A DNA stretch of 64,000 nt. Origin: Taenia hydatigena. Its lineage: Eukaryota; Platyhelminthes; Cestoda; Cyclophyllidea; Taeniidae. A program made the position numbers and the translations under genes. Below, piece after piece: positions 11,600-23,784 of the stretch (the first letter of the stretch is position 1; each line of letters opens with the position of its first letter). The notes under the pieces are model-generated. The model did no database searches. It had not been told where the DNA came from and saw only the letters and a list, made by a program, of their open reading frames with translations. The stretch is taken from NCBI GenBank assembly GCA_036345935.2, contig JADWOT020000002.1, positions 16,237,585 to 16,301,584 on the forward strand, in the 5' to 3' direction.

Positions 11600-14500
11600 C
11601 GGTTTGTGCAAACTCACTGCGGATAAGATGTGTTTTGTCAAGTTGCATAAGTGAATTATTCATGTGGGGTTTCCTTCCTCTTTTGGAGTTATGTAGAGCC
11701 TCTATGCAGTTAACGTGGTCATTGAAATGCAAGCACTATCTTCTACTTTCCAAGTAGACAAAATCGAACCAACGGTGCTGTGTGTTTGTAGCAGGTTATA
11801 TGAATGCCTGTTTAAAATACGGCTGGTAAGGTGTTGTTTTTGCAGTTGTTAGGTTTGTTGTATCCTCCCTCGCCGATCTATGGCTTGAATGGACAGTTTT
11901 GAGGCCCTGTTCAGCGACTCATCCACCCACTTATCCACCAGTGCATGCTCTGTCCGGTGTTGTCGATGACGTGGGATGTTTGGAAGAGGCGGTTGAAGGT
12001 ACCCTCCCGTCGGTGCACTAAATGACACGTAAATTTGCTCCCCTCCCCTCCTCTCCCCTCTGCCGTCAATGCTGCTGCTACTGCTCACTATTAGTGATTT
12101 GAATACTTCCGTTATTATTGTTTCTATTGCTGCTACTATTTGTTATACTTAACTATTGCTACTGTTGAAGCTAGTAAAGGCAAATGTGTTCATACTGTTT
12201 TTCATGCTTTATTGCTTAATAGGAAGGTGGGGAGTTGGTAAAAAGATTGGCATAACGCCTTCTGCCCTGAGTGTTCTTTGATTCAGCTGTCCATGTGAGG
12301 TGTTTTCTACCTTTGGCGTTTGGGTCACAAGTAGCCAGCCAACCAAAGAAACTGAGGTTGTTGCTCACTTGAATCAGATGGCGGCTGGCTGGCGTAGTTC
12401 ATCAAATAAATAGTAATAGTAATTTTCAGTTGCGGACTTTGCTTGCGGAATAATTTCTCGTCGGAAAGGCTTAGAGGAGGTCATCATTGGATTATGGTTT
12501 GACCTTTGTAACATGGAGAAGTATCATTTCTTGCAGGGATTTGCTCGTTGTTGAACAAATTACAGTAAGATTTAGAATTGCCCCAACTAGCTCTGTTTCG
12601 CTGGTGACCATGTTGGGCGAATTAGTATCGCCTAAGTCAGTAGGATTTGGCGCGGTTCTTGCATTGCAACTACTAGTAGACGTAGCCATCTACCCAAAAC
12701 GCCTTTGCTGCACAGTGGGTGATGTTGGTACGAGTCGCCTTGTAGGTTTCGTTGAAAGTCATTGCTTTCTTTGTGCAAAGTGAATTGCTGTAACTGGTGA
12801 GTTAAATCCCAACAATGTCATTAATTAATTACACTAACCAAGATGCAGGTTTCCTATAACCCTGTGAAAGGGTTGGGAGGCCAATAGAACCTGGAGGGAG
12901 GGAGGGAGTGTGGGGGCACGGGGAGAGGTGAATGACGCAAAACTGGAACGGTGCGTGAAACACCGCATAGCGCTTGTGCCTCATGTTACTCATTTAATTT
13001 CAGTAAGAGTGTTTTCTAATGAAGAATTATGAAGCACGGAGGTGTCGGGGCTACAGGGTGAAAGTCTTTCTGAGTGCATGTCTAGGTTTCCATCTGAGCC
13101 ACTTAATAAGTCCAACCCTACTCGACTATTGTGATGGCTTAAACACGCACTTGGACTGACTAGTGTTATACTTACATGTCAGGTTAAGTTATGCATGCTG
13201 GCTAGAAGTGACTAAATTTAAGCTGCCTTTCAACACGCTAGCAAGCACAGCTGTGGGCTAAACATCAAGGCTGCTGACCATGATAATTCCCATAGGTTCC
13301 GGGTACAATCAACACTATTGGCTGCATCGAATATCTACAAAAGTCTAGGCTGTGTTCTACAATCAATCTACTGTTAGATCGCTACTGCGGCGCGCCCATA
13401 CGCTTAGGTGTTATTCTGTCAGATTCTACGCCAAAGAGATTCACCTTCTTGTGAAGTTGTTTGAACCTGGTGTCAAGCATCTAAATGCCAACTCTTCTAA
13501 CAACTGTACAATCTACTGTAGCAGAAAAGGCTGTAAATGGATTTTCAAAAGCGGCAAGTGTAGTCTGCGCACTACTAATGGCCGATGAGTAGGTAGTGCA
13601 GCAGTTAGTGGGCTGTTAATCAAATAATGCCGAGTATGTGCACAAAAGAGTATACGCCTGCATGTGCAGCACGTTAGCAAGACGCTTAGACAAATTTGAA
13701 GAAGGTCTTGCGTCTGTCTGAGACGATTATGCATGTGCTGGTGTTATTTCTAGTGCTCAACAACCGTTTTCATTGTCAAAGGGCTGGTCAAAGCACAGCC
13801 TATCTGAATATTATGATTGCTATGATTAATTTTCTAACAGCAAAACGTTTTTTTTCCAAAACAGGCAGTGAGTCTAGAAATGCGTCAATTGTACTTGCGA
13901 ATCTTGGAACGAAACCCATTAATCTGTGTCACACTACTTCCATAATCCGAAATCCGAGTTAGATGGGAACGCTATTCAAATATTACTTAAATCAGTTGCC
14001 CCGGACAAGAGACAGAGACCGACTGAGTAGCAGAATAGGAAGGGATGGCTCAACTGCTCCCACGCTGTCCACACATTCGTTCTGCTGGTAATTGTTTATT
14101 ATATATAGAAGAGCATGTAGAGTGTGCCAGGGCGTTGGTCCTGGTTAGCGGTGGTTTCCAGGCCACATCAGTAAAGTCGAAGGTGCGAGACTCTATCTAT
14201 ACTTCTGCAAGCAAAGGGGATCTATCAATGTGGATGATGGCATCACGTGCACATGCGCAAATTTTGCAGAGATTACCCTTGAGCTCTCGCAAACAAATGC
14301 ATTGGAACTTTAAAAGAGAGTTGTAGCTTGTGTTGTGCGGCGAGAGAGCACGGAATAGAGAGTGAGGGTAAGAGCGAGTGTGAGCAGAAGATTAAAATTG
14401 TTGACAAAGGTAGAATGCGGTCAGCAGTGACGCATGAGGCAGGAATAGATAAGTAAGGGTTGGAAGTATGCAGCTGTGAATGAGGAGAGGATTAAACATC

Positions 14501-17400
14501 AAAAGAAGGAGAAGAAGTTAGTGGGAGGAGTGAGGAGACTCATGGCGTAACATTTGGCGAAGATTCCATTTTAAGCTCGAAGTGAGCTTGTGCTCTGTGT
14601 TTGAATAGGTGGCAAGCCCGCGCAAGCGTAATTCTCAATCCACTTAAAATTCATATGTTATGATATCATTCAGGAGTGATGCTTGCGTTACTTCATGAAT
14701 CCAACAATATCATTTATTGATACGACCTTGAGTTTTGTCACGACTTTTATTTGAGCAACTCACCCAAAACAATGCGAGGAAGGCACGTAAACTCGTCACA
14801 AACAAAAGTGCATAAAGCCTTGTCTTTTAGAAATGCGTTGGGTAACTAAAATTATGAGCGACAAAATTATTAAGCCCGCCTTTAATGCTGCCGTGTGCAA
14901 CGCTCGAGTTGTTAATGGGGAACCTGTGAAATTTCTGGAGTGGTCACTGTATCACTCCATCCAAACATCCTTATCATTTTTAATAACACTGCTCAACCAT
15001 CAATTTTCAATAAAGTTGTAAAGACTGAAAAAGTTATTTCGCAGCTACAGAAAATGCTTTCTAATCACAAACACCACAACACTCCAACAGGGCAAACTTA
15101 CTCATGACGAACCGTACGCATGTATTTAGTTGCGTCCGTCTCAACGTCAAATGAAAATTCAGAACTCTGAGTTGCTTATGAGCCCATTCGCCGCCATTTT
15201 CGAAGTTAGCTTTTAGCCTTGACACAGCATGTTAATGCCTTTGTAGATAAAAAGAGTAGCAATTCCAACTCAGTAGAGGATTCGAACGTCGTGCAAGATG
15301 CGCAGCAATGAGGGATGGAAAATAGTCAGTGGTTGAGATCCAAAGTGTGATGCACTGTATGGGATTCGCATTTGTTACATCAAAAGATAATTCCTCTATC
15401 AAATAAATCTGCCTTCATGTGCGAATTACGTTAATTCAAATCTTCTGCTTTATTGAGACATTTAATCCATTTTCTTTATTAAAATCTACCGCAACATGCC
15501 GCCTTTAGGCTACAAATTGATGCTGATAGACGCTAAGTGCTAACTGTTTTGCCACCGTCGCTGGCTAACTCGCCATCAAACCATATGCGTGTCGCTTGCA
15601 TTCGGTTCTTTCATGACAAGTAGGTCTGGAGTAACTAGGTTCCTGAGTTGGTCTAGGGGTTCTTTTTAGGAAGTACCATTGGAGCGCTGCTGCGACATTT
15701 TCTCTGTCCTTTACTTTTGCATCTACATATTTTTAGTGTTCCAAGCGTGAAGATAGGAAGCCGAATTTGTGAAGTGATCAACAATTTCGCAGCTTCTTAT
15801 GTTTTTTTATTACTAGTATAACCAATTATTTAAATGACAAAGGTAATTATTTAACTGACAAGTGTGATGATTTGTGGTGGAGGAATGATTTAAAACTATT
15901 GGAACCTAGTTTTAACCTCATAGAATCCGCTCATTAATTTCTTTATTCACAGTGACTGATCCGCACATAGAAGTGCCCATTTTTTTCACCTTTTCCGCAA
16001 AAGCAGCGCATTATTTATCCATGCTTTAAAGTGCGCATTGGCATCCTGAGCAGATAAAAGTAGGAAAGGCAAACATTAGTTGCAGAGGCACCAGAAGGAG
16101 CAGTGGCATGCATAGTTGGAATAAAGCATACACACCCAGCACTAAATAATGGCGATTTTGCACAGTGTTATTGCCATTTGTCTCATTTCTGTACGTCGGT
16201 GGATTGGGTTCTGATGCGATTGAGTGATGACGCTTTCTCGCGACTGAATTTTATTCTATTGTCTTTTCCTTTCCAACCTTTATTTGCATGATTGGCTTGA
16301 ACATTCCTGAAATTCAAATCACTACCTTATGCGCACTCACATTAATGATGACCAAGCTGGACCCACAAAACGAAGAGCAACGAATCGATGGGTTTAGTTC
16401 TCTTTAATGGATCATATCACACGCTCGGTAAAATTAGTGAATAAAAATACTGTCGACGTGCATTTTCGCGTGCCCTGGCCGTAGTGGTGTCTGTCAAGTT
16501 AAATTTTGCTTAACTTACCCATATAATTAAATGAACTTTTGATGCTCTTAGCGCACATAAGTAAGGAGCAATGACAGCGTCAGGTCTAGCTGTCAGGAGA
16601 GGAACGGCCAAGATAAGCGTACTGGAAATGTGCATGCCTGTGTGTAAGTTCAAATACATGGATAGATCAGTAATATTTATGCCAAAGAAATCGACCATGC
16701 GTATGCATGCATCACTAACATGGAAACATCCTTAAATGGATATCCTCACACAAACACATCAACAACGATGATAATTGCATGAAAGCAAACATTAGCATAC
16801 AATTATTTGATTTCGCTAACGCATGCATCATTTCGTACAAGCATGCGCATTCAATTTTAAAAACGCGATGCACATTCGCACATGCATATAATTCAATAAT
16901 AAAGACTGTGTGCATACACATTCGCATGCATATATGTATTCATCACCGTAAATACTATCCCGAGAACACTGCGCTTTCAAATAGTAAAAATGCATGTCTC
17001 CTATTTTCTTCATTTTTAGTCCATTTTCACATACTCAACCCCAAGTGCAATCCTGATTTATTGGTTCCCATTTTGGTAAGAAACACATTACCGCTGGGTA
17101 ATGTCTAGGCTTGTTCCAGAACCTCACTTTATGCGGCACAGGCATTTAAGTGATTTGAGGGTTACCCTTTTCCTTCTACTGCGTGTTATCCCATGTCCTT
17201 CAGCCGACATTAAGTTGTTGTTATGGGCACCCACAATTAAACCAAAAGCCTTAGAATGTACTTTTACCCCATTCATTAACCTGTCAATTTGTGCTACTCA
17301 TTTCTGCTTCGTTAACGCCCAGAACCCATTAGTAGGGCGAGGATACCCTTTAAAGTTCTCGGGCACATGCAATCTTTCCTAGAGCAACAAGTTCATTTGG
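11600..17400. other. Long stretch without a recognised gene
   Basis: All frames are short and there is no motif. Small purine-rich runs occur at 12890-12912 and 14335-14400. 16690-16945 is unusually rich in the alternating motif TGCATGC/GCATGC. This is presumed upstream intergenic DNA of the transporter gene. Confidence 0.5.
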
Positions 17401-17415
17401 ATCGACGCGTGGAGC

Positions 17416-17658
17416 ATGGAAGACACTGAGTCTGAGGAATGTGTACATGTACGACCAGAACCAGGCGTTACGATGAATGTGAGTCGGCGGTCGCCTTCGC
17501 CGGCTAACCAGGCGTGTCAGAATCTTCAGAAGGTGTCTCGCAGAAGATTGTCCAAAGCAGTAAGCTACTGTGATGTGGCCAAAATTACTTGCGCCATTCT
17601 TCTTGTGGCCATTGTTGTTGATATCATTTGCATCCTTTGCGCGAGAAAGCGCAAACGC
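17416..17658 (+). CDS. DUR3-like gene, exon 1
   Basis: ATG at 17416 opens 81 codons. An acidic, then basic, cytosolic leader is followed by one transmembrane helix (about residues 54-75, ITCAILLVAIVVDIICILCA) and RKRKR. It ends at a consensus donor, cgc|gtaagt, in phase 0. The start is the first ATG of the frame; a second ATG at residue 20 is possible. Confidence 0.75.
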
Positions 17659-18411
17659 GTAAGTTTTAGAGGTGTTGCTATTCCATTTATTAAAGATCTA
17701 TACCAACGTGACTGAACCATTCTATTCAAATCAACTACTCGTTGGTTAACTTAATGTAGCTGTCGCTTTGAATGACAGTTTTGTTTGCTATTTTTGGTCA
17801 AAAATCATTTTAGAGTAATTATGATGTCAGATTGGTTTTGTTATGGCCTCCCATCCTGGCGATTGTCTGCCGCTATTTTTGCCATCTAATCTTTAGTGCG
17901 TTAGTCTTTGGCTATCAAAAAACATGAAAACTGCTTTTTGTCGTAGCACTTAGGGTTGCTAGACCTAGTCGTTGCATGCCCCTTAAATATTTACCTGAGC
18001 AAAATATTAATTTCTGCTGTGCAGTATTAGCGTTTGATTTAGACCAAATGATGAGACTTTTTGTGGCTAGCCTTTTTATTTATATTGCATACCAACTAAA
18101 GTGTAGTAAGCGTGACATTTGGTACCTGTGTCTGATTAGTTTTCATGGAAGGGAACAAGTGAATAAAATACTCCTACCTTCGGGGTTATAAGAAATCCCT
18201 CTTATGAAAAATTAGGTTTTGGTGTCCTAATGTGCATACACTTATTGCAGCCAGGTGCATAAATTATCCCTTTTGCTTCAAACATAGGGCTGAGTGTTCC
18301 ATAATTAGAAGGACTTATTCATGACCCAAATTTCCAGTGCCATCTCGCAGTCTTGTCAGCATCTACCAGGTGTGCTCGTAAAGCGGTTCGACAATTTTGC
18401 TTCTCTTCTAG

Positions 18412-18540
18412 ACGAAGCTGCAAAGAGACTTTTGCATTAGTTCCGATAGGCCACACAATCTCGGCATTGTCATTGCCTCCTTCGTGGTACAAATCACATG
18501 GCCGACGACAATTCTGGAGGCTGTGGGAAACACAGAACTG
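18412..18540 (+). CDS. DUR3-like gene, exon 2
   Basis: Acceptor cttctcttctag and donor ctg|gtaggg; 43 codons, phase 0 to 0. It contains GIVIASFVVQITWPTTILEA, which corresponds to the family's second helix and its W-(T/P)-x-x-x-L-x-(S/A) motif. The exon is too short to show as a long ORF. Confidence 0.85.
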
Positions 18541-19264
18541 GTAGGGCAACATCATTATTCAGCGACCTTTTATTTGACCTAGGTCACATTTTATCCAATT
18601 GCCGGGAACCTGACTTTTCTAATGCTACCCAACCAGATCACTTAATTTTGTCAATGGTTCCCGATCTAGGAAACATTACTTTGATACCTATCTGAGATAA
18701 TACTCCTACTCAAAGGCCAATAACTTAACGCGCTGACGTTTAATATCTGGTTCTAGAGATTGGTCTTTATACAACTATCGCTTTAGCATTGGACGCCAGA
18801 AATACTATGATTTCGGTGCCACGAATTCATAAAACACTAGGCGGTTGGGTGGTTCAAATTGCCTAATTGTGTTGTGATTTTGACATCGTCTCTAGAATTT
18901 GTTGGCTGTTGGCATGATAGCGCAGTATGCAATATTTACATTAAAGCCTAGCTATTGCATTCAAGGCGGAAGGGCTGCAAGGAAGAATTATAATTTTGAG
19001 GCGAACCACCCAGTCGGTCGGGCCGATTTGCTTTGCCGCGTAGCCATCAGCACATCACATCTACACTAAATGCTACTTTCTCATCGTGTCGTGTTTTTCA
19101 CCTTAACATTCGAAGACACGAAGACAGGGCTTAATCGACCAGTATATGGAGCACGGTTCGGTACAGTCTGTTAGCATACACAGGCACCACATGCATGTTA
19201 TAATGATGGCCAACGCATTAATGCTATGAACAGCTCAAAAGTGTAGCCTCACTTATGGATTTAG

Positions 19265-19475
19265 TACGGCATCGCCGGTAGCAAATACACGCCAGCAAGT
19301 TGTGCGTTGGTTCACACCATCTTCGTGCTGCTGCTCTTGGAATTTCGTACCAAGGCGCCTGGAGCCCACACCATTGCTTAATTCGTTGGCCATCGCTTCG
19401 GCTTATTTGCCCACATTCTCACCATCACCGTTAGCCTCCTCACCAGCTTATACACCCTCACCGTCAACATCACTG
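19265..19475 (+). CDS. DUR3-like gene, exon 3 (contains in-frame TAA)
   Basis: Acceptor ttatggatttag and donor actg|gtaagc; 211 bp, phase 0 to 1. It encodes YGIAG, a helix, EFRTKAPGAHT, then after IA the stop TAA (19379-19381). It continues in the same frame with FVGHRFG and a second helix to VNIT. The frame is homologous on both sides of the stop, so no frameshift or missing intron explains it. Confidence 0.85.
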
Positions 19476-19561
19476 GTAAGCAACACTTATCTTACTACAT
19501 ACGTTTCGTCGGCGGTCACACAGAATGGCCTGCATTGGTTCTGTCCTCTTCCCTTTGGCAG

Positions 19562-19768
19562 AAGGTTCAAAGGTTTTGAAGGCCGCAACCATGAATGTAA
19601 GCGAGACCGTCATCGCATCGATAGTCTTCATTCTAGTTGGTGCCCTGTTGGTGGTGGCGCGGCGCAGAAGCTACAGTCCCATCATCTACATCATTGCTAT
19701 CACCATCCTCCTCATTTGTGCCATTCTCATATTCAGTGCACTGCATGTGCCAACATCCTTGGCACTTG
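19562..19768 (+). CDS. DUR3-like gene, exon 4
   Basis: A strong acceptor (ctgtcctcttccctttggcag) and donor ttg|gtatgc; phase 1 to 1. Two transmembrane helices (TVIASIVFILVGALLVV and YIIAITILLICAILIF) are separated by a short RRRSYSP turn, matching helices after the first third of DUR3. Confidence 0.85.
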
Positions 19769-20857
19769 GTATGCTCCTTTCATGGCTGCTGTTGCAATGT
19801 CCTCTCCAAAGCAAATGAGGTTTGGCTGTTATTGACTTTTTCATGCAAAACGCACATCCGCATGTGATATCGGTTTGGAAGGTTAATGGTGTTCTGAACA
19901 TGATGGTTAAGTAGATTCGCGATGATAGGGCGCAGATCCTGCAGGCTTTTATGCGTGAAACTAAAGTAAATTAGACTGGAAATGCAAAAAAGCGTTATCT
20001 TGTCATCAAAACTTGTGACAACTTTTCGTGAGAGGGTGATTTTATTATCGTGGCTGAGACATTGCGAAACAATGACATAGGATGCTGAGATGAAGACAGA
20101 GACGGAAGCGCAACAAGACCGCACCTTCATGAATGGGCTGAAATGGCCAACTAAATTCCAAGGCAACTGAATTAAAGAATCTATAAAAGACAAAGCGCAG
20201 TAATGCATACTCGCTTGTAAAAAATAAGCAAAATGGAAACAATTGCATCATAAAGGCAGTAGCCTTATCCTGAAAGTCTTTTCGCTCAAAACACAAGTTC
20301 GCCAATTTGCTCAAATCCAACGTGCAAAAACTAAGCATAGAGATCCTCGAGAAAACCGCGCAAAAGTGTTGTTAAGTGTATGCTCACTTGTAGTGAATGA
20401 GTTGCATTACACCTGTGCTGTTGACATAAAATCAACTGATCTTAGTCATTTTGCCATTCTTGAACAAGTATGCTATTGAAGGTAGAACAAATTGTCTAAT
20501 TACCTAATTAAATGGCTTGACACCTTTCGTGCTTACAACCTGAGTACAAATGTTTTCCCTTACGTATAGCGCACTCATGAGTAGGCTAGTTATTACTTAC
20601 AAGCGAAAGCAATACAGTTTACATCAGTCGAATTTTAAAAGCAAGGCCGATGAAGGCAAGGAATAATATGGTTAAAGTTAAAATTAAGGCTGCATTTTGG
20701 AATAGAATGCAACAACTTAAGTAGGACAGGTAAACTTTTATAACACATTTCCACAAACAGTAATCCTGATGCATCATGGAGTCGTGAGTGACTGTAGTGT
20801 TACCTAAATTCGGCTGATGGTGTTGATTTTTGGGCATAATTTTGAGCTGCATTGTAG

Positions 20858-20980
20858 GCAACATGGACAGCTTCTACAAGTTATTAAGGTGCTACAATAA
20901 ATCAGACTATGGGATTGGGGATTCTATGAACAGTGGATTCGATGACAGAATCCTCCGCGATAGCCTCATTAGCTTTGCTC
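20858..20980 (+). CDS. DUR3-like gene, exon 5
   Basis: Acceptor gctgcattgtag and donor gctc|gtaagt; phase 1 to 1. It is a hydrophilic loop, GNMDSFYKLLRCYNKSDYGI onward, that lies before the DQ-W motif in this family. Confidence 0.8.
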
Positions 20981-21093
20981 GTAAGTTGGCGCATCTGCAT
21001 TGTCCTTTAGTCCCCTTTATGTCCTAGCTGTGGCTTTCACTATCCGCCCATTAATAGGTTATGAAAATTACTTTGCTTAAAATCATTCTCTAG

Positions 21094-21303
21094 ATCACAT
21101 GGTGCGGGTCCTGCTCGATCAAGCGCTATGGGAGACTTCAGTCAGCTTGCCGCCAAACCATGGAGTGCTTGGTCTACTTCTGGCCATCATCATGGCCTTT
21201 TGCATTCCATTTGCACTCAGTGTGGTCTGCGGTTTGGGTTTTCGAGCACTGGAGTCAGCTTTTTTCAACGCAGCTCTTCTCGACAAGAGGCAAAAGGCAC
21301 ACG
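21094..21303 (+). CDS. DUR3-like gene, exon 6 (GC donor)
   Basis: Acceptor aaaatcattctctag. It contains LLDQALWETSV, equivalent to the family's DQSYWQ-type motif, a helix, and GLGFRALES. The phase needed for exon 7 is met only if it ends at cacacg|gcaagt, a GC-AG intron whose remaining donor bases are consensus. Joining there gives HGLVIFATPVHLLGKSG without a break. Confidence 0.8.
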
Positions 21304-21585
21304 GCAAGTCTTTAATTCCTTAGCCGTACCATCGCGATTTAATATTTTTAAAATAGATTACAGGCCGACTTAAATTTTGTGATTGGGTGATTTATCAGTT
21401 TATTATACCTCTATAAAAGTTGCGTTTTTAAATTTAGTGGAAATTAATAAACGCTTTAAACATGTTGAATGCAATGAGTTTTCACTCTGGAAAACAAAAT
21501 GCTTTGCATTATTGGACCATCGTATCATTGTACTGACTCGCTGACTGAATCCTATCACAGCCTCATCAACAACATGCTGTTGTAG

Positions 21586-21743
21586 GTCTTGTGATTTTCG
21601 CAACTCCGGTACACCTGCTGGGCAAGAGCGGAATTTGGGTCATTTTCGTTGTGCTTCTCCTGCTCCTCGTGACCTCTTGCACGTTCAGCATTGTCGGCGC
21701 CTCATCAGTCCTGTATCACGATGTCTTTGCAGAGTACATTCGA
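21586..21743 (+). CDS. DUR3-like gene, exon 7
   Basis: Acceptor catgctgttgtag and donor cga|gtgagc; phase 1 to 0. It encodes HLLGKSG, a helix, VTSCTFSIVGASSVLYHDVF and EYIR. This matches the most conserved DUR3 stretch (LxGKxG ... TSTGSAExxAVSSxxxYDxY). Confidence 0.9.
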
Positions 21744-21967
21744 GTGAGCTCTATCCAAATCAATTTCTTGGCAACCTCTGATACCTTTGCCAAAATTTGT
21801 TATTAAGTGCATTAGGCACTGCACGACAGATTGACCAAAAACAAGTTTTTAGGTCTGCATAAATCATTGCAAAATTGTTGTGCACCAGAGAAGACAAGAT
21901 GACTCTGTGACACTCAAATGCTGTGCGTGATTCATTAAATTCTCCGGTTTGTCTATTCTCCCTTCAG

Positions 21968-22110
21968 CCCTTCAAAAAGCAGGTAGACAAAGCAAATTGT
22001 CTGCTCTGTGGCAAGCGACGTGATCATCTCGCGAGCCGACGGAACATCTGTCGCTGTCGCAGCATGCTCGAATGTGCGGCATGTCACGTTGATACCTGGT
22101 ACGACTGCAA
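21968..22110 (+). CDS. DUR3-like gene, exon 8: cysteine-rich loop
   Basis: Acceptor ttctcccttcag, phase 0. The donor is probably tgcaa|gtaatg (phase 2); the alternative is tg|gtacga. It encodes a basic loop with C-L-L-C-G-K-R-R, C-R-C, and C-A-A-C-H-V-D, spaced like a small zinc-binding knuckle. The next exon is expected in or beyond the assembly gap. Confidence 0.8.
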
Positions 22111-22485
22111 GTAATGGCTGATAATAATGTCAAAGTAACTTTGCTGACATGACAGCTATAAAATACCAAACCATGGATTAGTTGAACAGAGCCAATGACC
22201 AGCTATTTGAACGAATTCTGTCGTTAAGTATTCTACCATTTAAATGCGCTCATGCTCAATGCATAATCAGGGTTGCTAAGTGTAAAGGGAAGGTAACGAT
22301 CACCATCTTTCTGAAGGAATGCGAAATTCAAGGCAAAACTAGGGCTAAGTGATAAGTGCTTGAACCAAATAACAAACTAACGAAACGCTTCTATTTTCAT
22401 GAAAAAATGCAGCTCATGTGGTATGGCAAACTAAAATAATGCAAACCTGAAGATTGCTAGGTCTACCAGTTCCATTATCATGCTA

Positions 22486-23281
22486 NNNNNNNNNNNNNNN
22501 NNNNNNNNNNNNNNNNNNNNNNNNNNNNNNNNNNNNNNNNNNNNNNNNNNNNNNNNNNNNNNNNNNNNNNNNNNNNNNNNNNNNNNNNNNNNNNNNNNNN
22601 NNNNNNNNNNNNNNNNNNNNNNNNNNNNNNNNNNNNNNNNNNNNNNNNNNNNNNNNNNNNNNNNNNNNNNNNNNNNNNNNNNNNNNNNNNNNNNNNNNNN
22701 NNNNNNNNNNNNNNNNNNNNNNNNNNNNNNNNNNNNNNNNNNNNNNNNNNNNNNNNNNNNNNNNNNNNNNNNNNNNNNNNNNNNNNNNNNNNNNNNNNNN
22801 NNNNNNNNNNNNNNNNNNNNNNNNNNNNNNNNNNNNNNNNNNNNNNNNNNNNNNNNNNNNNNNNNNNNNNNNNNNNNNNNNNNNNNNNNNNNNNNNNNNN
22901 NNNNNNNNNNNNNNNNNNNNNNNNNNNNNNNNNNNNNNNNNNNNNNNNNNNNNNNNNNNNNNNNNNNNNNNNNNNNNNNNNNNNNNNNNNNNNNNNNNNN
23001 NNNNNNNNNNNNNNNNNNNNNNNNNNNNNNNNNNNNNNNNNNNNNNNNNNNNNNNNNNNNNNNNNNNNNNNNNNNNNNNNNNNNNNNNNNNNNNNNNNNN
23101 NNNNNNNNNNNNNNNNNNNNNNNNNNNNNNNNNNNNNNNNNNNNNNNNNNNNNNNNNNNNNNNNNNNNNNNNNNNNNNNNNNNNNNNNNNNNNNNNNNNN
23201 NNNNNNNNNNNNNNNNNNNNNNNNNNNNNNNNNNNNNNNNNNNNNNNNNNNNNNNNNNNNNNNNNNNNNNNNNNNNNNNNN
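22486..23281. other. Assembly gap (796 N)
   Basis: A run of N. Any reading frame across it is meaningless. It lies between exon 8 and the next recognised exon of the transporter gene and may hide coding sequence. Confidence 1.
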
Positions 23282-23685
23282 AGATGAGCTGTGATTTATT
23301 GTTCGTTCCGTTTTTCTTGCACTATTAGCTGGTTTCCTCTTGCGTTATGCTCATTCATACTGCAATGCCAAAAGCGAGCATCAGGGAAACGCTGGTTTGG
23401 TATTTACTAGGTTCCCATGTGTCAAGAAAATGGATGGAATGGCACTGGCAATAAGGCAACGTAGCGCTTATTTAAGATCATGTTTTCCATATTTCTTCAA
23501 TCCCGATCTATGCAGCATACATCATTTGGGCTGCCTGTTGGCTGAATGGCCGACTGACTAAGCTTCATACTGGCCGAGTTGGTGTTTGGTTTTAAGAACA
23601 AAAGAGTTTGGAGCTAGTTATCTAAAATCTAAGCAGTTTGGTCGGATATATCTGCGGCACAAAAGCCCAATTCCTTCTCTTGCAG

Positions 23686-23784
23686 ATTTTGCATCATAAC
23701 ACAACGCTTTACAGCTTGCTTATGCACTATTTGCTGTATATTCCACGCCGTGAGATGGTTGACGCATCAGATTCCATGAAAATG
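23686..23784 (+). CDS. DUR3-like gene, probable exon after the gap
   Basis: A very good acceptor (ccaattccttctcttgcag) and donor atg|gtattt bound 33 open codons, phase 0 to 0, which fits the phase-0 start of the next exon. The peptide (YSLLMHYLLYIPRRE) occupies the loop between the cysteine-rich segment and the next helix. Similarity to relatives is weak. Confidence 0.5.

Noticed and set aside
19379..19381. Reassigned stop codon (alternative nuclear code)
   Set aside because: Other genes in the window end on TAA/TAG normally, and a single TAA in a conserved frame is better explained by mutation or error. Known flatworm code changes are mitochondrial.
22454..23328. Reading frames of about 280 codons across the N run
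   Set aside because: They are an artefact of translating N; only a handful of real codons flank the gap.
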